DNA from: Solimicrobium sp043758755
GTDB taxonomy: Bacteria > Pseudomonadota > Gammaproteobacteria > Burkholderiales > Burkholderiaceae_D
Assembly: GCA_043758755.1 (NCBI GenBank)
Contig: JAYVMW010000016.1
Location: 62,001-126,000, forward strand
DNA length: 64,000 bases
Direction: 5' to 3'
Position numbers and translations under genes: made by a program. A model generated the notes under the pieces. It ran no database searches, was not told the origin of the DNA, and was given only the letters and a program-made list of their open reading frames with translations. This document shows, in pieces, positions 54,645-63,017 of the stretch (its first letter is position 1; each line of letters starts with the position of its first letter).

Positions 54645-54696
54645 CAGCAGCCAAAACGGCTGCTCGACTTGAGCTTGCAGTTGTTCGTCCTCTGTT

Positions 54697-54891
54697 ATGC
54701 TCCGCCGAAACGGGAACTTTGATGACGTTCAGGTTTTGGTCAAGCGACTTTTATCAGATCCCAGTATTTCCAGCGAGGTTCTCGAAATCTTGCAATATCA
54801 GGAAAAACTTATAGAAAGCCAGGATAGCGAACCACATAGCTTATCTGATGCTGCGAAATTCAGTGAAACAAATAAAGCCGCCGAGCGTTAA
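54697..54891 (+). CDS. Hypothetical 64-residue protein
   Basis: The frame encodes FDDVQVLVKRLLSDPSISSEVLEILQYQEKL, a helical and coding-like sequence, with a polar tail. No family was recognised and there is no convincing ribosome binding site. Its start overlaps the upstream coding-like trace of the Abi-C gene on the other strand, so one of the two is truncated. Low confidence. Confidence 0.35.
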   Translation: MLRRNGNFDDVQVLVKRLLSDPSISSEVLEILQYQEKLIESQDSEPHSLSDAAKFSETNKAAER

Positions 54892-54927
54892 TTATCAAAA
54901 TTCAATTCGGAAAATGGGGAGCGGTTG

Positions 54928-55110
54928 ATGACCAAGGAACAGTTAGACCAAATATTTAACGCCCTTTATACGGGCTACGAACATTTTCAGCCTCAACACT
55001 CTAAGGACAATTACAACCGAAGAAACCAAAACGCGTTCAAGGAGGCTATTGAAGTTTTAGTCAGTGAATATCCAGATAAGAACACTAAGTATTTGATGTC
55101 GTTACATTGA
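54928..55110 (+). CDS. Hypothetical 60-residue protein
   Basis: Begins at the ATG at 54928 with GGGGAGCG about 6 bp upstream. The sequence MTKEQLDQIFNALYTGYEHF followed by NAFKEAIEVLVSEYPDKNTK is acidic and helical with no recognised domain. It is followed 13 bp later by another small gene on the same strand. Part of the island's cargo; function unknown. Confidence 0.5.
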   Translation: MTKEQLDQIFNALYTGYEHFQPQHSKDNYNRRNQNAFKEAIEVLVSEYPDKNTKYLMSLH

Positions 55111-55123
55111 TATTGGAAATAAC

Positions 55124-55435
55124 ATGGGTGCCAAACAAAAAATTCCAAACGGTTCTGGCGGATTTGAATCACTTGATTACGACGCACTCCGATCGAAATT
55201 AAGGAAATCAGGTCTGCTTGATTCTGGCCAGGCTAAACGTCTTTTGATGCAATATTTTTCTAAAGAATACAAAGCCGATATTTGTCTCAAACCAGTTTCA
55301 TGGGATCTGCAACAAAATATGCGTCTTGAGGCAATCGCGCAAAATCGCTGGGATGGTTGGTTTAAAAAGGAAAATAAAGAATCCAGGCGGAAGAAGGCAG
55401 ATCCATACAACGGGTTTCGGTATTCTAGGATCTGA
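55124..55435 (+). CDS. Hypothetical protein, 3' end fused to the hsdR remnant
   Basis: 103 residues, basic C-terminal half (WFKKENKESRRKKADPYN). Unrecognised. The last 138 bp overlap the 3' end of hsdR on the opposite strand. Both proteins lose sensible sequence at about 55411, so a deletion probably joined the 3' parts of two convergent genes; the last eight or so residues here are likely foreign. Confidence 0.5.
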   Translation: MGAKQKIPNGSGGFESLDYDALRSKLRKSGLLDSGQAKRLLMQYFSKEYKADICLKPVSWDLQQNMRLEAIAQNRWDGWFKKENKESRRKKADPYNGFRYSRI

Positions 55436-57736
55436 CTCTTCTGGACTCATTTCATGATACTCAAAATTTCCCCAGTGATCGAAAATTAGAAATTCAGTCT
55501 TATCAGCTCCTGGACCAAATAAGTTCTTACAAAGACGAGTACCGCGTCCTATCATTTGCCAGAATTTGACTTTGGATTTAACTGGTTTGGCAAAAACTAG
55601 GTTCACGATTTCAGGCACATCAATTCCGGTATCCAACATGTCAACTGAAATCGCAATACGAAGCTGGTCATTTTTGCAATTATCCTCCCCCTTGAAATCA
55701 TCAATTAATTGTTCAGCGCGAGGCTCTTCAGAATGAATCACCGCACAAAATTTTCCTCCAAATTGAGGCCACTCTTCATCGAAAATGGTTTGCAGTAAGC
55801 GGGCATGGTTGATATTTCTGGCAAAAATTATAGTTTTACCTGGCAACTGTCCATCGGCATCTCGAATTCCATTTGCCATAAGATTTCGTAGAATAACGCG
55901 ATTAGTGTCTTTGTTAAAAATTGCGTCATCGATTTCTTTTCCCTCAAAATCAAGAGTATTTGGATCAATTCCCTGAGCCTCTAATTCTGCATATTGCTGG
56001 TCCGTTAAATCCCGGCCCTTAATACCTTCACGTAAAAATTTAGTGGTATGTGTGACGACTTTAAAAGGAACAAGATTGCCTTGTGCTACCGCTTCTTCGA
56101 GCGTGTAATTCGCCGTTGGTGTTCTATAGTCGCAGCCAAAAAGATCGCAAGTGCTGCGGCTGACCATTTCTACAGGTGTCGCAGTGAGTCCTACCTGCAA
56201 TGCGTCAAAATAGCGAAAAATTTCACCATATTGATTGTAGATTGATCTGTGGGACTCATCTGCAATAATCAGGTCAAAGAAACCAACATCAAATTTTTCG
56301 TAATCATTAATTAATCCCTGATAAATTCCAATGTATACACGAGAGTCAAATTTGCTTATTCCATTGTTGTTGTCACCGATCACATATATGGGTTCATGGA
56401 GAAAATCATTAAATACTTTTTTCCCTTGCTTACGAAGTTCTTTGCGGTCACAGAGAAAAAGAATGCGCTTGGCCCAGCTGGCTTCAATTAATAATTTCGA
56501 CAACGCGATGGCGACACGTGTCTTACCTGTACCAGTAGCTTGAACAATCAGTGCTTTACGAAACTTCAGAGCGAACCGCTCTTTAACCCGTGTAATTGTT
56601 TCAATTTGATATAGGCGACCTGCAATGTTTGGATCAGATTGGACTTTGAGTAAGTCTTTACGAGTGTGGCGTTGAAAATTTATCCTATACTGCAGGCAAT
56701 CTTTACTATAAAAGCCGTACACTTTGCGTGGCGGATATCCCATCGCGTCATCCCAAATCCATATATCATGGCCATTGGTAAAGAAGATCATTGGTCTCTG
56801 ACCAAACATTTTCTCTAAACCATCGGCATAGTCCTTTGCTTGGGCCTGACCGGTCCTTGCGTCGATTGACGTTCGCTTGGCCTCAACTACAGCCAGCGGT
56901 TTCCCGTTATCGTCCCATAAAACATAATCCGCATAGCCAATGCCCGTATTCGTTGCTTGGTGTTGAACTTCAACTTCCAATTCCACAAAATCGTTCTTCT
57001 TTTCATTGGTTGGCACCTGCCAACCTGCTTGGGCAAGATCACGGTCAATAAGAAATTCCCTGGTACGATCTTCGCTAAACTTTAATTGATTGGCGACGGC
57101 AGCACTTTTAACTGACAGCGTCTGCAGCTCGTTATCTGGAATTACTTTATTTTCTTTATTGATTGCAGCCCACTGCGAAGCTTCTGCCGTCCGCAGAGAT
57201 TCTAATTCTATTAATGCTGCTTTTAATCTTTCTTCTTTGATTGCGTTTTCTTCAGCAAGTCGTTTTTTATCACGTTTAAGTTGAGCTTTGGAATCAATAC
57301 CTTCTTCTGGCGGTTCTCGATAGTCTGCAAAGTCATCTGATTTACCACCGACGTAACTGACATGCAGCCATCTTGCCAATTGCCATGCTTCATGGACGCC
57401 ACGCAATGCATTCTGGATAGGCACACTTTCGCCGTGTGCTGCGGGATTTCCAAATTTCCTTAGGAGGTGTAGCTTGTCCAGCACATCTTTGCTTACTGCC
57501 ATCACGAAGTTGGCATTATTTAAAAGATCAATCGATTTGGATTGCAGAGGTTTGGGAATACGAAGTTGCCGATAGACATGGTCAACAATACGTTCACCAA
57601 AATTTCGGAGTTTTACCAAAGCGGCTTCCGGATCGCTATAGGCGTAATGCTCCGCGTAGCCGCCCATATTGGCCAGCTCGGGTGCTGTATTACGCAGCGG
57701 CTCAAAATTCAATGATTTAATATCTTGCATCAACAT
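55298..57736 (-). pseudogene. hsdR: Type I restriction enzyme HsdR, C-terminally truncated
   Basis: 812 codons. It has an N-terminal DUF4145 domain (about 15-130), a coiled coil (about 145-185), an HSDR_N nuclease with D270 (GYADYVLWD) and E285-A-K287, and a DEAD-type translocase with TGTGKT (401-406), ADESHRS, GLTATPVE and the second RecA domain ending IGRGTRLCKNLFG. After SDPRIPKP (about residue 775) the frame reads a hydrophobic tail that is antisense to the small plus-strand gene. So the C-terminal region that docks to HsdM/HsdS is missing. No hsdM or hsdS is in the island, so restriction should be inactive. It lies 58 bp after the CARF-like/sigma-54 gene on the same strand. Confidence 0.85.
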
Positions 57737-57794
57737 ATTGGTGCTTTCGCTATTTAGTTATAGGTATCAATAAGCGAAAAGCGTGCCAGCCTCC

Positions 57795-59339
57795 CTATTC
57801 GTTGTTTTCTTCGATCGTTAATCCAAGTTTTGCAATGCGATTTGATAAGGTTTGATAGTGCGTGAACCCCAAAATTTCGGCTGCCAGCTTCTTTTTCCCA
57901 TGCGCTTTATACATTGCCTCTTGTATGTAGTGGCTTTCAACTTTATTAAGCAAACCCTCTAAATCAAAGCCTTTCTCGATGCTTTGACCTAGGATGTTGT
58001 CCGTTTTTTGAGGTATTGATAGCAAGCTATTTCTGATGTCCGATTCTGATATTTCTTCCTGTCTGGACCAAATTGCAGCCCTCAGCAGGGCGTGATACAG
58101 CTCACGCACATTTCCTGGCCAAGGTTGAATTAAGATAATATTTTTTGCGTTTTGAGAAATTTTCTTATTTTGCCATTCAGGCTGATCTTTACTGTCTTCA
58201 TTAATCTGATCAAGACAGTAGTCAACCAGAAGTGAAATATCTTCGGTGCGGTCGCGGAGGGGCGGCAAATTAAGTATCCCCACTGCCAATCTATGGAATA
58301 GGTCCTCACGGAAGGTTCCGTTTGCAACTTCTGAGATTAAATCGCGATGAGTTGCTGCAATGATCCGGACATCAACTTTGACGGGCTTGGTTTCTCCTAG
58401 TGGAGTGATTTCTTTTTGCTGGATGGCTCTCAACAGCCGGACTTGGGCATTAAGTGGCAGATCACCTATCTCATCTAGAAATAAAGTACCGCCAGAAGCC
58501 TCTCTAAAATGACCTTTGCGATCAGCGTCAGCGCCCGTGAAAGATCCTTTTTTATGACCAAAAAGTTCCGAATTGATTAATTCCTTTGATATTGCACCGC
58601 AATTGACCGCAATGAATGGTTTGTCTTTTCTTAAACTGGCTTTGGCAATAGCTTCTGCAAACAGCTCTTTTCCTGTACCAGTTTCACCCAAGATTAAAAC
58701 TGGTACGTTATGGACTGCAATCCGACGAGCCAAGTCGATTTGATGCTGCATGACCTGGCTTGTATGAACAATTTTTGAGAACTCTGGTACCGCTATAGCC
58801 GGAGTGCTGGCTAATCGCTCTATACGTGCAGCTGATCGCTGCAAAAACTCCGGCAAAAAATCACTGGCAAGATCAAATTTGAAATCAACAGTTTCAATTT
58901 CATATTTGGGCTTACCGGATTTGTTTTTCCTAGATGATTGAATTAATGTCGCAGGAAATCTGGTCTTGGCCAACATTATCCAGATAGCCACCATAGCTGG
59001 CGTGCCAGGACTCAGATGAAACGTAAGTTCGACCTTCTCGTTGGGAAGTTTTAGGCTAGTTAAGACCTTACTAACAGCTTGATAGATTTCCGCGTAATTT
59101 GTCGGGCTGCTAAGTTCGACGTCCTGTAGATCAATTTCACTGTACTTAGTATATTTTTCTAGCCAGCTGCAGTATTCAACACTGCGTTGGTGAGGATAAT
59201 TCGTCAGTAAAAAAACTCTGTCATAGTGCGTTGACGACAGAAGTGCGTTCGCAATAGGTCCGTCGCCGTCCGATTGGTCGGTTTCAGATGCCTTGTGATC
59301 GCTTTCCCCGACCCAAGAGACTAGCCATTTTTTTATCAT
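57795..59339 (-). CDS. CARF-like/sigma-54 AAA+ transcription activator (RtcR-like)
   Basis: 514 residues. The N-terminal 160 residues form a Rossmann-like sensor: VSWVGESDHKA, DRVFLLTNYP, NYAEIYQAVSKVL and FHLSPGTPAMVAIWIMLAKT (about 108-125), which parallels the ITTGTHVAQICLFLL region of the CARF domain in RtcR. The AAA+ domain has GETGTGKE (218-225), the sigma-54 loop GSFTGA (265-270), LFLDEIGD (286-293) and WPGNVREL. The C-terminus is a Fis-type HTH (AAEILGFTHYQTLSNRIAKL). CARF domains bind cyclic oligoadenylate or related nucleotide signals, so this may switch on defence genes through sigma-54 on infection or RNA damage. No rtcA/rtcB or type III CRISPR genes are seen. It precedes hsdR by 58 bp. 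Confidence 0.85.
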   Translation of the reverse strand: MIKKWLVSWVGESDHKASETDQSDGDGPIANALLSSTHYDRVFLLTNYPHQRSVEYCSWLEKYTKYSEIDLQDVELSSPTNYAEIYQAVSKVLTSLKLPNEKVELTFHLSPGTPAMVAIWIMLAKTRFPATLIQSSRKNKSGKPKYEIETVDFKFDLASDFLPEFLQRSAARIERLASTPAIAVPEFSKIVHTSQVMQHQIDLARRIAVHNVPVLILGETGTGKELFAEAIAKASLRKDKPFIAVNCGAISKELINSELFGHKKGSFTGADADRKGHFREASGGTLFLDEIGDLPLNAQVRLLRAIQQKEITPLGETKPVKVDVRIIAATHRDLISEVANGTFREDLFHRLAVGILNLPPLRDRTEDISLLVDYCLDQINEDSKDQPEWQNKKISQNAKNIILIQPWPGNVRELYHALLRAAIWSRQEEISESDIRNSLLSIPQKTDNILGQSIEKGFDLEGLLNKVESHYIQEAMYKAHGKKKLAAEILGFTHYQTLSNRIAKLGLTIEENNE

Positions 59340-59745
59340 TCCACGATATTACTTTATCGATGGGAAGACAGTAAATTCTTTTATGTTTTGGAGCAACTTA
59401 TTTATATTGCCAGTAATGATAAAAATAATTTTTCGACAATTTCTTTGTTTTTACAGTCCTTCGAAATAGCCGTCGTCCAACTAAATATCGGCGTAGGCAA
59501 CTGGTTCTCAGTAAATACTGCATTTAAACGTTCATCATGCATCTTTGAGGATGTTCCGTGAATGTCAGCCAATCTAGGTAACTAAGTCCACTATGTGGCT
59601 TGCTTGTGCATGTTCAATTAATTAAATGCAAACAACTATAATGAACTACAATTCCCTATAAATTCTGTAAAGCAACATTAACCAAGACAAGTAGGTTGGA
59701 TAACCCAAAGTTCAGTTCACTCGACGCGGATTTCGACGTAGTTTC
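59340..59745. other. AT-rich intergenic within the island
   Basis: 406 bp between the CARF-like/sigma-54 activator and the small Cys-rich gene. No ORF or repeat was recognised. A TGGC...TTGCT pair occurs upstream of the activator, but its spacing does not fit a sigma-54 promoter. Confidence 0.4.
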
Positions 59746-60030
59746 TTATTTCTTCTCGTTAAACTTACCCAAAATCAGATCAGCACAGTCTTTTAGTGCG
59801 TAATGACTCTCTCCAACTGACAGCCATTTTCCGAGCGTTTTCTTTACGCAATGCTGGCAAAGATCAATCGAAATATCACACCCGTCGCCGAAAATGGAGT
59901 TGTATCCCCCGCGATAGTCGATTGAAGTGAATTCAGAAAATTCAATATCTTCCGCATCAACCTCCAATTCGCAGCGATCACATGTGATGGATTTAATTAC
60001 TTCGACAGTCTTTCTTTTGAATTTTTTCAT
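59746..60030 (-). CDS. Small Cys-rich (zinc-ribbon-like) protein
   Basis: 94 residues with a basic start (MKKFKRKTVEVIKSI), the CDRC pair near residue 17 and the CQHC pair near residue 58, which together could bind zinc. Between them lies FTSIDYRGGYNSIFGDGCDISIDL. Proteins of this look occur as orphans in many proteobacterial islands; I cannot name a function. No clear ribosome binding site precedes the ATG. The rest of the island up to its right end (60031-60432) shows no convincing gene. Confidence 0.65.
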   Translation of the reverse strand: MKKFKRKTVEVIKSITCDRCELEVDAEDIEFSEFTSIDYRGGYNSIFGDGCDISIDLCQHCVKKTLGKWLSVGESHYALKDCADLILGKFNEKK

Positions 60031-60432
60031 TAGTTCACAATGTATAAAATAAATGTTCGTATTAGCTACAGCGAAATTTATTATTTGCGGTTGCTGTCGA
60101 TCGTCAATGATGCGGCTTCTTCATCGCAATTCTCCCAATCAGAAGAATATAATTTGCTCCGTGTGGATTAGTGTATGCCAAAAAACTTGTTCAGACGTGC
60201 TTAACATTCCAAGTTTGCGAGGATTAATTGGAATTTAATTTGGGATTGTTGCGAGGCTTGAGATAGTGCGAAAAATGGTTGTATCAAACCGCAATTCCAA
60301 GAATTTACGGAAACGGATGGAAATTCAAAATTTGGTTGGCAAAGAGCCTCAGAATCAAACGATTATCATTTTATTTGCTACCGTTTTTCAGAATTTCTGC
60401 GGAGTTTATTCAAAAATTTCGACAACCAATTA

Positions 60433-60532
60433 GTTTCGGATACACCGCGTGGCATATGGCTTAGAGCAGAATTTCTCTTACTTGTATCCGAGACTAATAG
60501 GGTGCTTGTATCCGAAACTAATGGTTGTTCGC
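60433..60532. repeat. Right end of the island with TnsB-like sites
   Basis: GTTTCGGATAC (60433-60443) is in the same direction as the left-end sites. GTATCCGAGAC (60484-60494) and GTATCCGAAAC (60508-60518) are inverted relative to it. The last two are each followed by TAAT and are about 24 bp apart. The end closes with GGTTGTTCGC at 60532, the complement of the left terminus with few differences. Confidence 0.7.
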
Positions 60533-60590
60533 ATTACCAATCAGTCGTTCCTCATATCACTCCACCGTAACCGACTTGGCCAAATTGCGC
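60533..60590. other. attTn7 site: target duplication and glmS 3' end
   Basis: ATTAC at 60533-60537 duplicates 54021-54025. It is followed by 19 bp and then the last codons of glmS, encoding AKSVTVE and TGA. This conserved glmS end is the sequence recognised by TnsD-type proteins, which direct insertion about 25 bp downstream of the stop. Confidence 0.8.
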
Positions 60591-62374
60591 GGCTTATCCA
60601 CATCCGTCCCGCGCGCCAACGCAGTATGGTAAGCCAGCAGCTGCAGCGCCACCGTATGCAGTATCGGTGACAGAGCACCATAGTTTTCCGGCAGGCGGAT
60701 CACGTGCACGCCGTCACTGGAATTGATGTTGGAATCAGCATCGGCAAACACATACAGCTCGCCACCACGTGCGCGCACTTCCTGCATGTTGGATTTCAGT
60801 TTTTCCAGCAGCGCGTCTTTCGGTGCCACCGTCACAACCGGCATTTCTTTGGTGACCAGCGCCAGCGGTCCGTGTTTGAGCTCACCGGCCGGATAGGCTT
60901 CGGCGTGAATATATGAAATCTCTTTGAGTTTCAAGGCGCCTTCCAGCGCGATCGGGTAATGCATGCCGCGTCCCAGGAACAGCGCGTTTTCATATCGGGC
61001 GAAATCTTCCGACCAGGCGATGATCTGGGGCTCCAGCGCCAGCACCGCAGAGATCGCCACAGGCAAATGGCGCATGGCTTTCAGGTGGGCGGCTTCCTGC
61101 TCGTCGCTCAGACGTCCCTTGCTTTGCGCCAGCGCCAGCGTGAGCAAAAACAGCGAAGCGAGCTGGGTCGTAAATGCCTTGGTGGACGCCACGCCCACTT
61201 CCACGCCGGCACGGGTGATATAGGCCAGCTGACATTCGCGTGCCATGGCGCTGGTGGCCACATTGCAAATGGTGAGTGTATGTTCCATGCCGAGCGAGCG
61301 CGCATGTTTTAACGCGGCCAGCGTATCGGCAGTTTCTCCGCTTTGTGAAATGGTGATGACCAGACTGTTTGGATTGGGCACGCTGTCACGGTAGCGATAT
61401 TCACTGGCAACTTCAACCTGCACCGGAATTTTTGCGATGGATTCCACCCAGTACTTGGCGGTCAGTCCGGCGTAATAACTGGTGCCGCAGGCCAGAATCA
61501 GCAGCGAGTCGATTTTTTTGAAGACGTGATAGGCGCCATCGCCAAACAGTTCCGGCATGATGCTGGTTACGCCTTCAAGCGTATCGGCGATGGCGCGCGG
61601 CTGCTCGAAGATTTCCTTTTGCATGTAATGGCGGTACGGCCCCAGATCCGCTGCGCCGCTGTGCGCATGCACGGTGCGTACTTCGCGCTGCGCCGGACGG
61701 CCGTTGACATCAACAATCCACACGCGCTGTAACTGCAGGTCCACTACGTCACCCTCTTCCAGATAAATGATCTGGTCGGTCACGCCGGCAATGGCCATGG
61801 CGTCTGACGCCAGAAAATTTTCGCCCTTGCCAACACCAACGATCAAGGGTGAGCCCTGTCTGGCGCCCACCACACGGTGTGGTTCGTCACGACAGAACAC
61901 CGCCAGCGCATACGCACCCTGCAACCGTTTGACAGCGCTCTGCAGTGTCTCGAACAGATCGCCCTGATATAAATGATCAACCAGATGCGCAATCACTTCA
62001 GTGTCGGTCTGGCTTTCAAACACATAACCCAGCGCGCGCAGTTCGGCGCGCAGTTCTTCATGATTTTCGATGATGCCGTTGTGAACCAGGGCGATGCGCT
62101 GGCGGGAAAAATGCGGGTGGGCGTTGTTCGTGGAGGGCACGCCGTGGGTGGCCCAGCGTGTGTGGGCAATGCCGGTAAAACCGGACAGGTCCGATTGATC
62201 GATCTGCTTTTCCAGTTCCGCGACCCGTTCGGTACTGCGGGTGCGCTGCAGTTCGCCATGCGCATGCAGCGCAATGCCGCAAGAGTCATAACCTCGGTAT
62301 TCAAGTCGTTTGAGGCCTTCAATCAGGATGGGAGTGATATTGCGTTGCGCTACTGCGCCGACTATGCCACACAT
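60557..62374 (-). CDS. glmS: Glutamine--fructose-6-phosphate aminotransferase
   Basis: 605 residues, full length. The N-terminal glutaminase has the nucleophile Cys2 (MCGIVGAVAQ), RWATHG and HNGIIENH. The two SIS domains carry TISQSGETADTLAAL, TRAGVEVGVASTKAFTTQ, LGRGMHYPIALEGALKLKEISY and HAEAYPAGELKHGPLAL. The C-terminus is PRNLAKSVTVE. It makes glucosamine 6-phosphate, the first step to UDP-GlcNAc for peptidoglycan and LPS. Transcription runs toward the Tn7-like insertions, which leave the gene intact. It is divergent from the Lrp-type regulator. Confidence 0.98.
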   Translation of the reverse strand: MCGIVGAVAQRNITPILIEGLKRLEYRGYDSCGIALHAHGELQRTRSTERVAELEKQIDQSDLSGFTGIAHTRWATHGVPSTNNAHPHFSRQRIALVHNGIIENHEELRAELRALGYVFESQTDTEVIAHLVDHLYQGDLFETLQSAVKRLQGAYALAVFCRDEPHRVVGARQGSPLIVGVGKGENFLASDAMAIAGVTDQIIYLEEGDVVDLQLQRVWIVDVNGRPAQREVRTVHAHSGAADLGPYRHYMQKEIFEQPRAIADTLEGVTSIMPELFGDGAYHVFKKIDSLLILACGTSYYAGLTAKYWVESIAKIPVQVEVASEYRYRDSVPNPNSLVITISQSGETADTLAALKHARSLGMEHTLTICNVATSAMARECQLAYITRAGVEVGVASTKAFTTQLASLFLLTLALAQSKGRLSDEQEAAHLKAMRHLPVAISAVLALEPQIIAWSEDFARYENALFLGRGMHYPIALEGALKLKEISYIHAEAYPAGELKHGPLALVTKEMPVVTVAPKDALLEKLKSNMQEVRARGGELYVFADADSNINSSDGVHVIRLPENYGALSPILHTVALQLLAYHTALARGTDVDKPRNLAKSVTVE

Positions 62375-62482
62375 GGAAACCTCGATATTTGGTCAGGAAT
62401 GTGGCCATCCTATTAGAAATACAGTGAAGTTTTACTTCAAAATTGAATTAGTTATGAAATATTACGTCACACAATATGCAAC

Positions 62483-62499
62483 ATGAAATATAATTTCAT
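62483..62499. promoter_or_regulatory. Palindrome in the glmS/Lrp intergenic region
   Basis: ATGAAAT-ATA-ATTTCAT is a perfect 7-bp inverted repeat 30 bp before the Lrp/AsnC start. Similar half sites (TATGAAATATTACG at about 62452-62465) lie nearby. AT-rich palindromes of this kind fit an Lrp/AsnC operator, so autoregulation is likely. Confidence 0.5.
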
Positions 62500-62528
62500 A
62501 AAATCATATTAAATGACTGGAACATCCA

Positions 62529-63005
62529 ATGACTATTACCAACTTCGCCCTGGATGAGCTGGATAAACGCATACTCAACGCCTTGCAGGACAATGCCGCC
62601 CGCACCAACAATGAGCTGGCGGACCTGGTGCACGCTTCCGCGCCGACCTGTCTGCGGCGTGTGAAAAGGCTGGTCGATTCAGGTGTGATCAGTCGTCAGG
62701 TAGCGCTGCTGAATCCGGAACTGGTGGGTGCCGGACTGACAGCCATCGTCGAAATTACGCTGGACGTGCAAAGCAGTGAGCGACTGGTGGAATTTGAACA
62801 GCTGGTGGGACAGGAGCCGTCGGTTCAGCAGTGTTACCGGGTCTCGCAGGGACCGGACTTTGTATTGATTTTGCAAATGGCCGACATGCCGGCTTATCAC
62901 GCCGTGGCGCACCGGCTGTTTGCCGGACACGCCAATGTGCGCAACGTGCGCAGTTTTTTTTCAGTATTGCGCAGCAAGTTTGAGCCGCGCATTACCGTGG
63001 TCTAA
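62529..63005 (+). CDS. Lrp/AsnC-family transcriptional regulator
   Basis: 158 residues. The N-terminal helix-turn-helix (LDKRILNALQDNAARTNNEL, ASAPTCLRRVKRLVDSGVI) is followed by the RAM effector domain (LTAIVEITLDVQSSERLVEF, QQCYRVSQGPDFVLILQMADM). These proteins form octamers and respond to amino acids. It is divergent from glmS across 154 bp and convergent with the peptidase gene, 12 bp from it. Confidence 0.93.
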   Translation: MTITNFALDELDKRILNALQDNAARTNNELADLVHASAPTCLRRVKRLVDSGVISRQVALLNPELVGAGLTAIVEITLDVQSSERLVEFEQLVGQEPSVQQCYRVSQGPDFVLILQMADMPAYHAVAHRLFAGHANVRNVRSFFSVLRSKFEPRITVV

Positions 63006-63017
63006 GGTCCAACAGAC

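Larger units (their letters stand above)
54026..60532. mobile_element. Transposase-less Tn7-like island at attTn7
   Basis: A 6.5-kb segment is bounded by related inverted ends: GCATACAACAAATAGTTTCG on the left and the complement of GCGAACAACCATTAGTTTCG on the right. It is flanked by the 5-bp direct repeat ATTAC (54021-54025 and 60533-60537). The right edge lies about 24 bp from the glmS stop codon, the Tn7 attachment position. The ends carry several TTTCGGATAC-type sites, unlike those of the adjacent tnsA-bearing element. Inside are a HEPN/Abi-C gene, small unknown ORFs, a truncated hsdR, a CARF-like/sigma-54 activator and a small Cys-rich protein, but no transposase. It probably moved using tns proteins supplied in trans, or has lost them. 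Exact ends are uncertain by one base. Confidence 0.8.

Noticed and set aside
59360..59400. TGGC...TTGCT on the minus strand as a sigma-54 promoter for the CARF-like activator
   Set aside because: The GG to GC spacing is 15 bp instead of the strict 10 bp.
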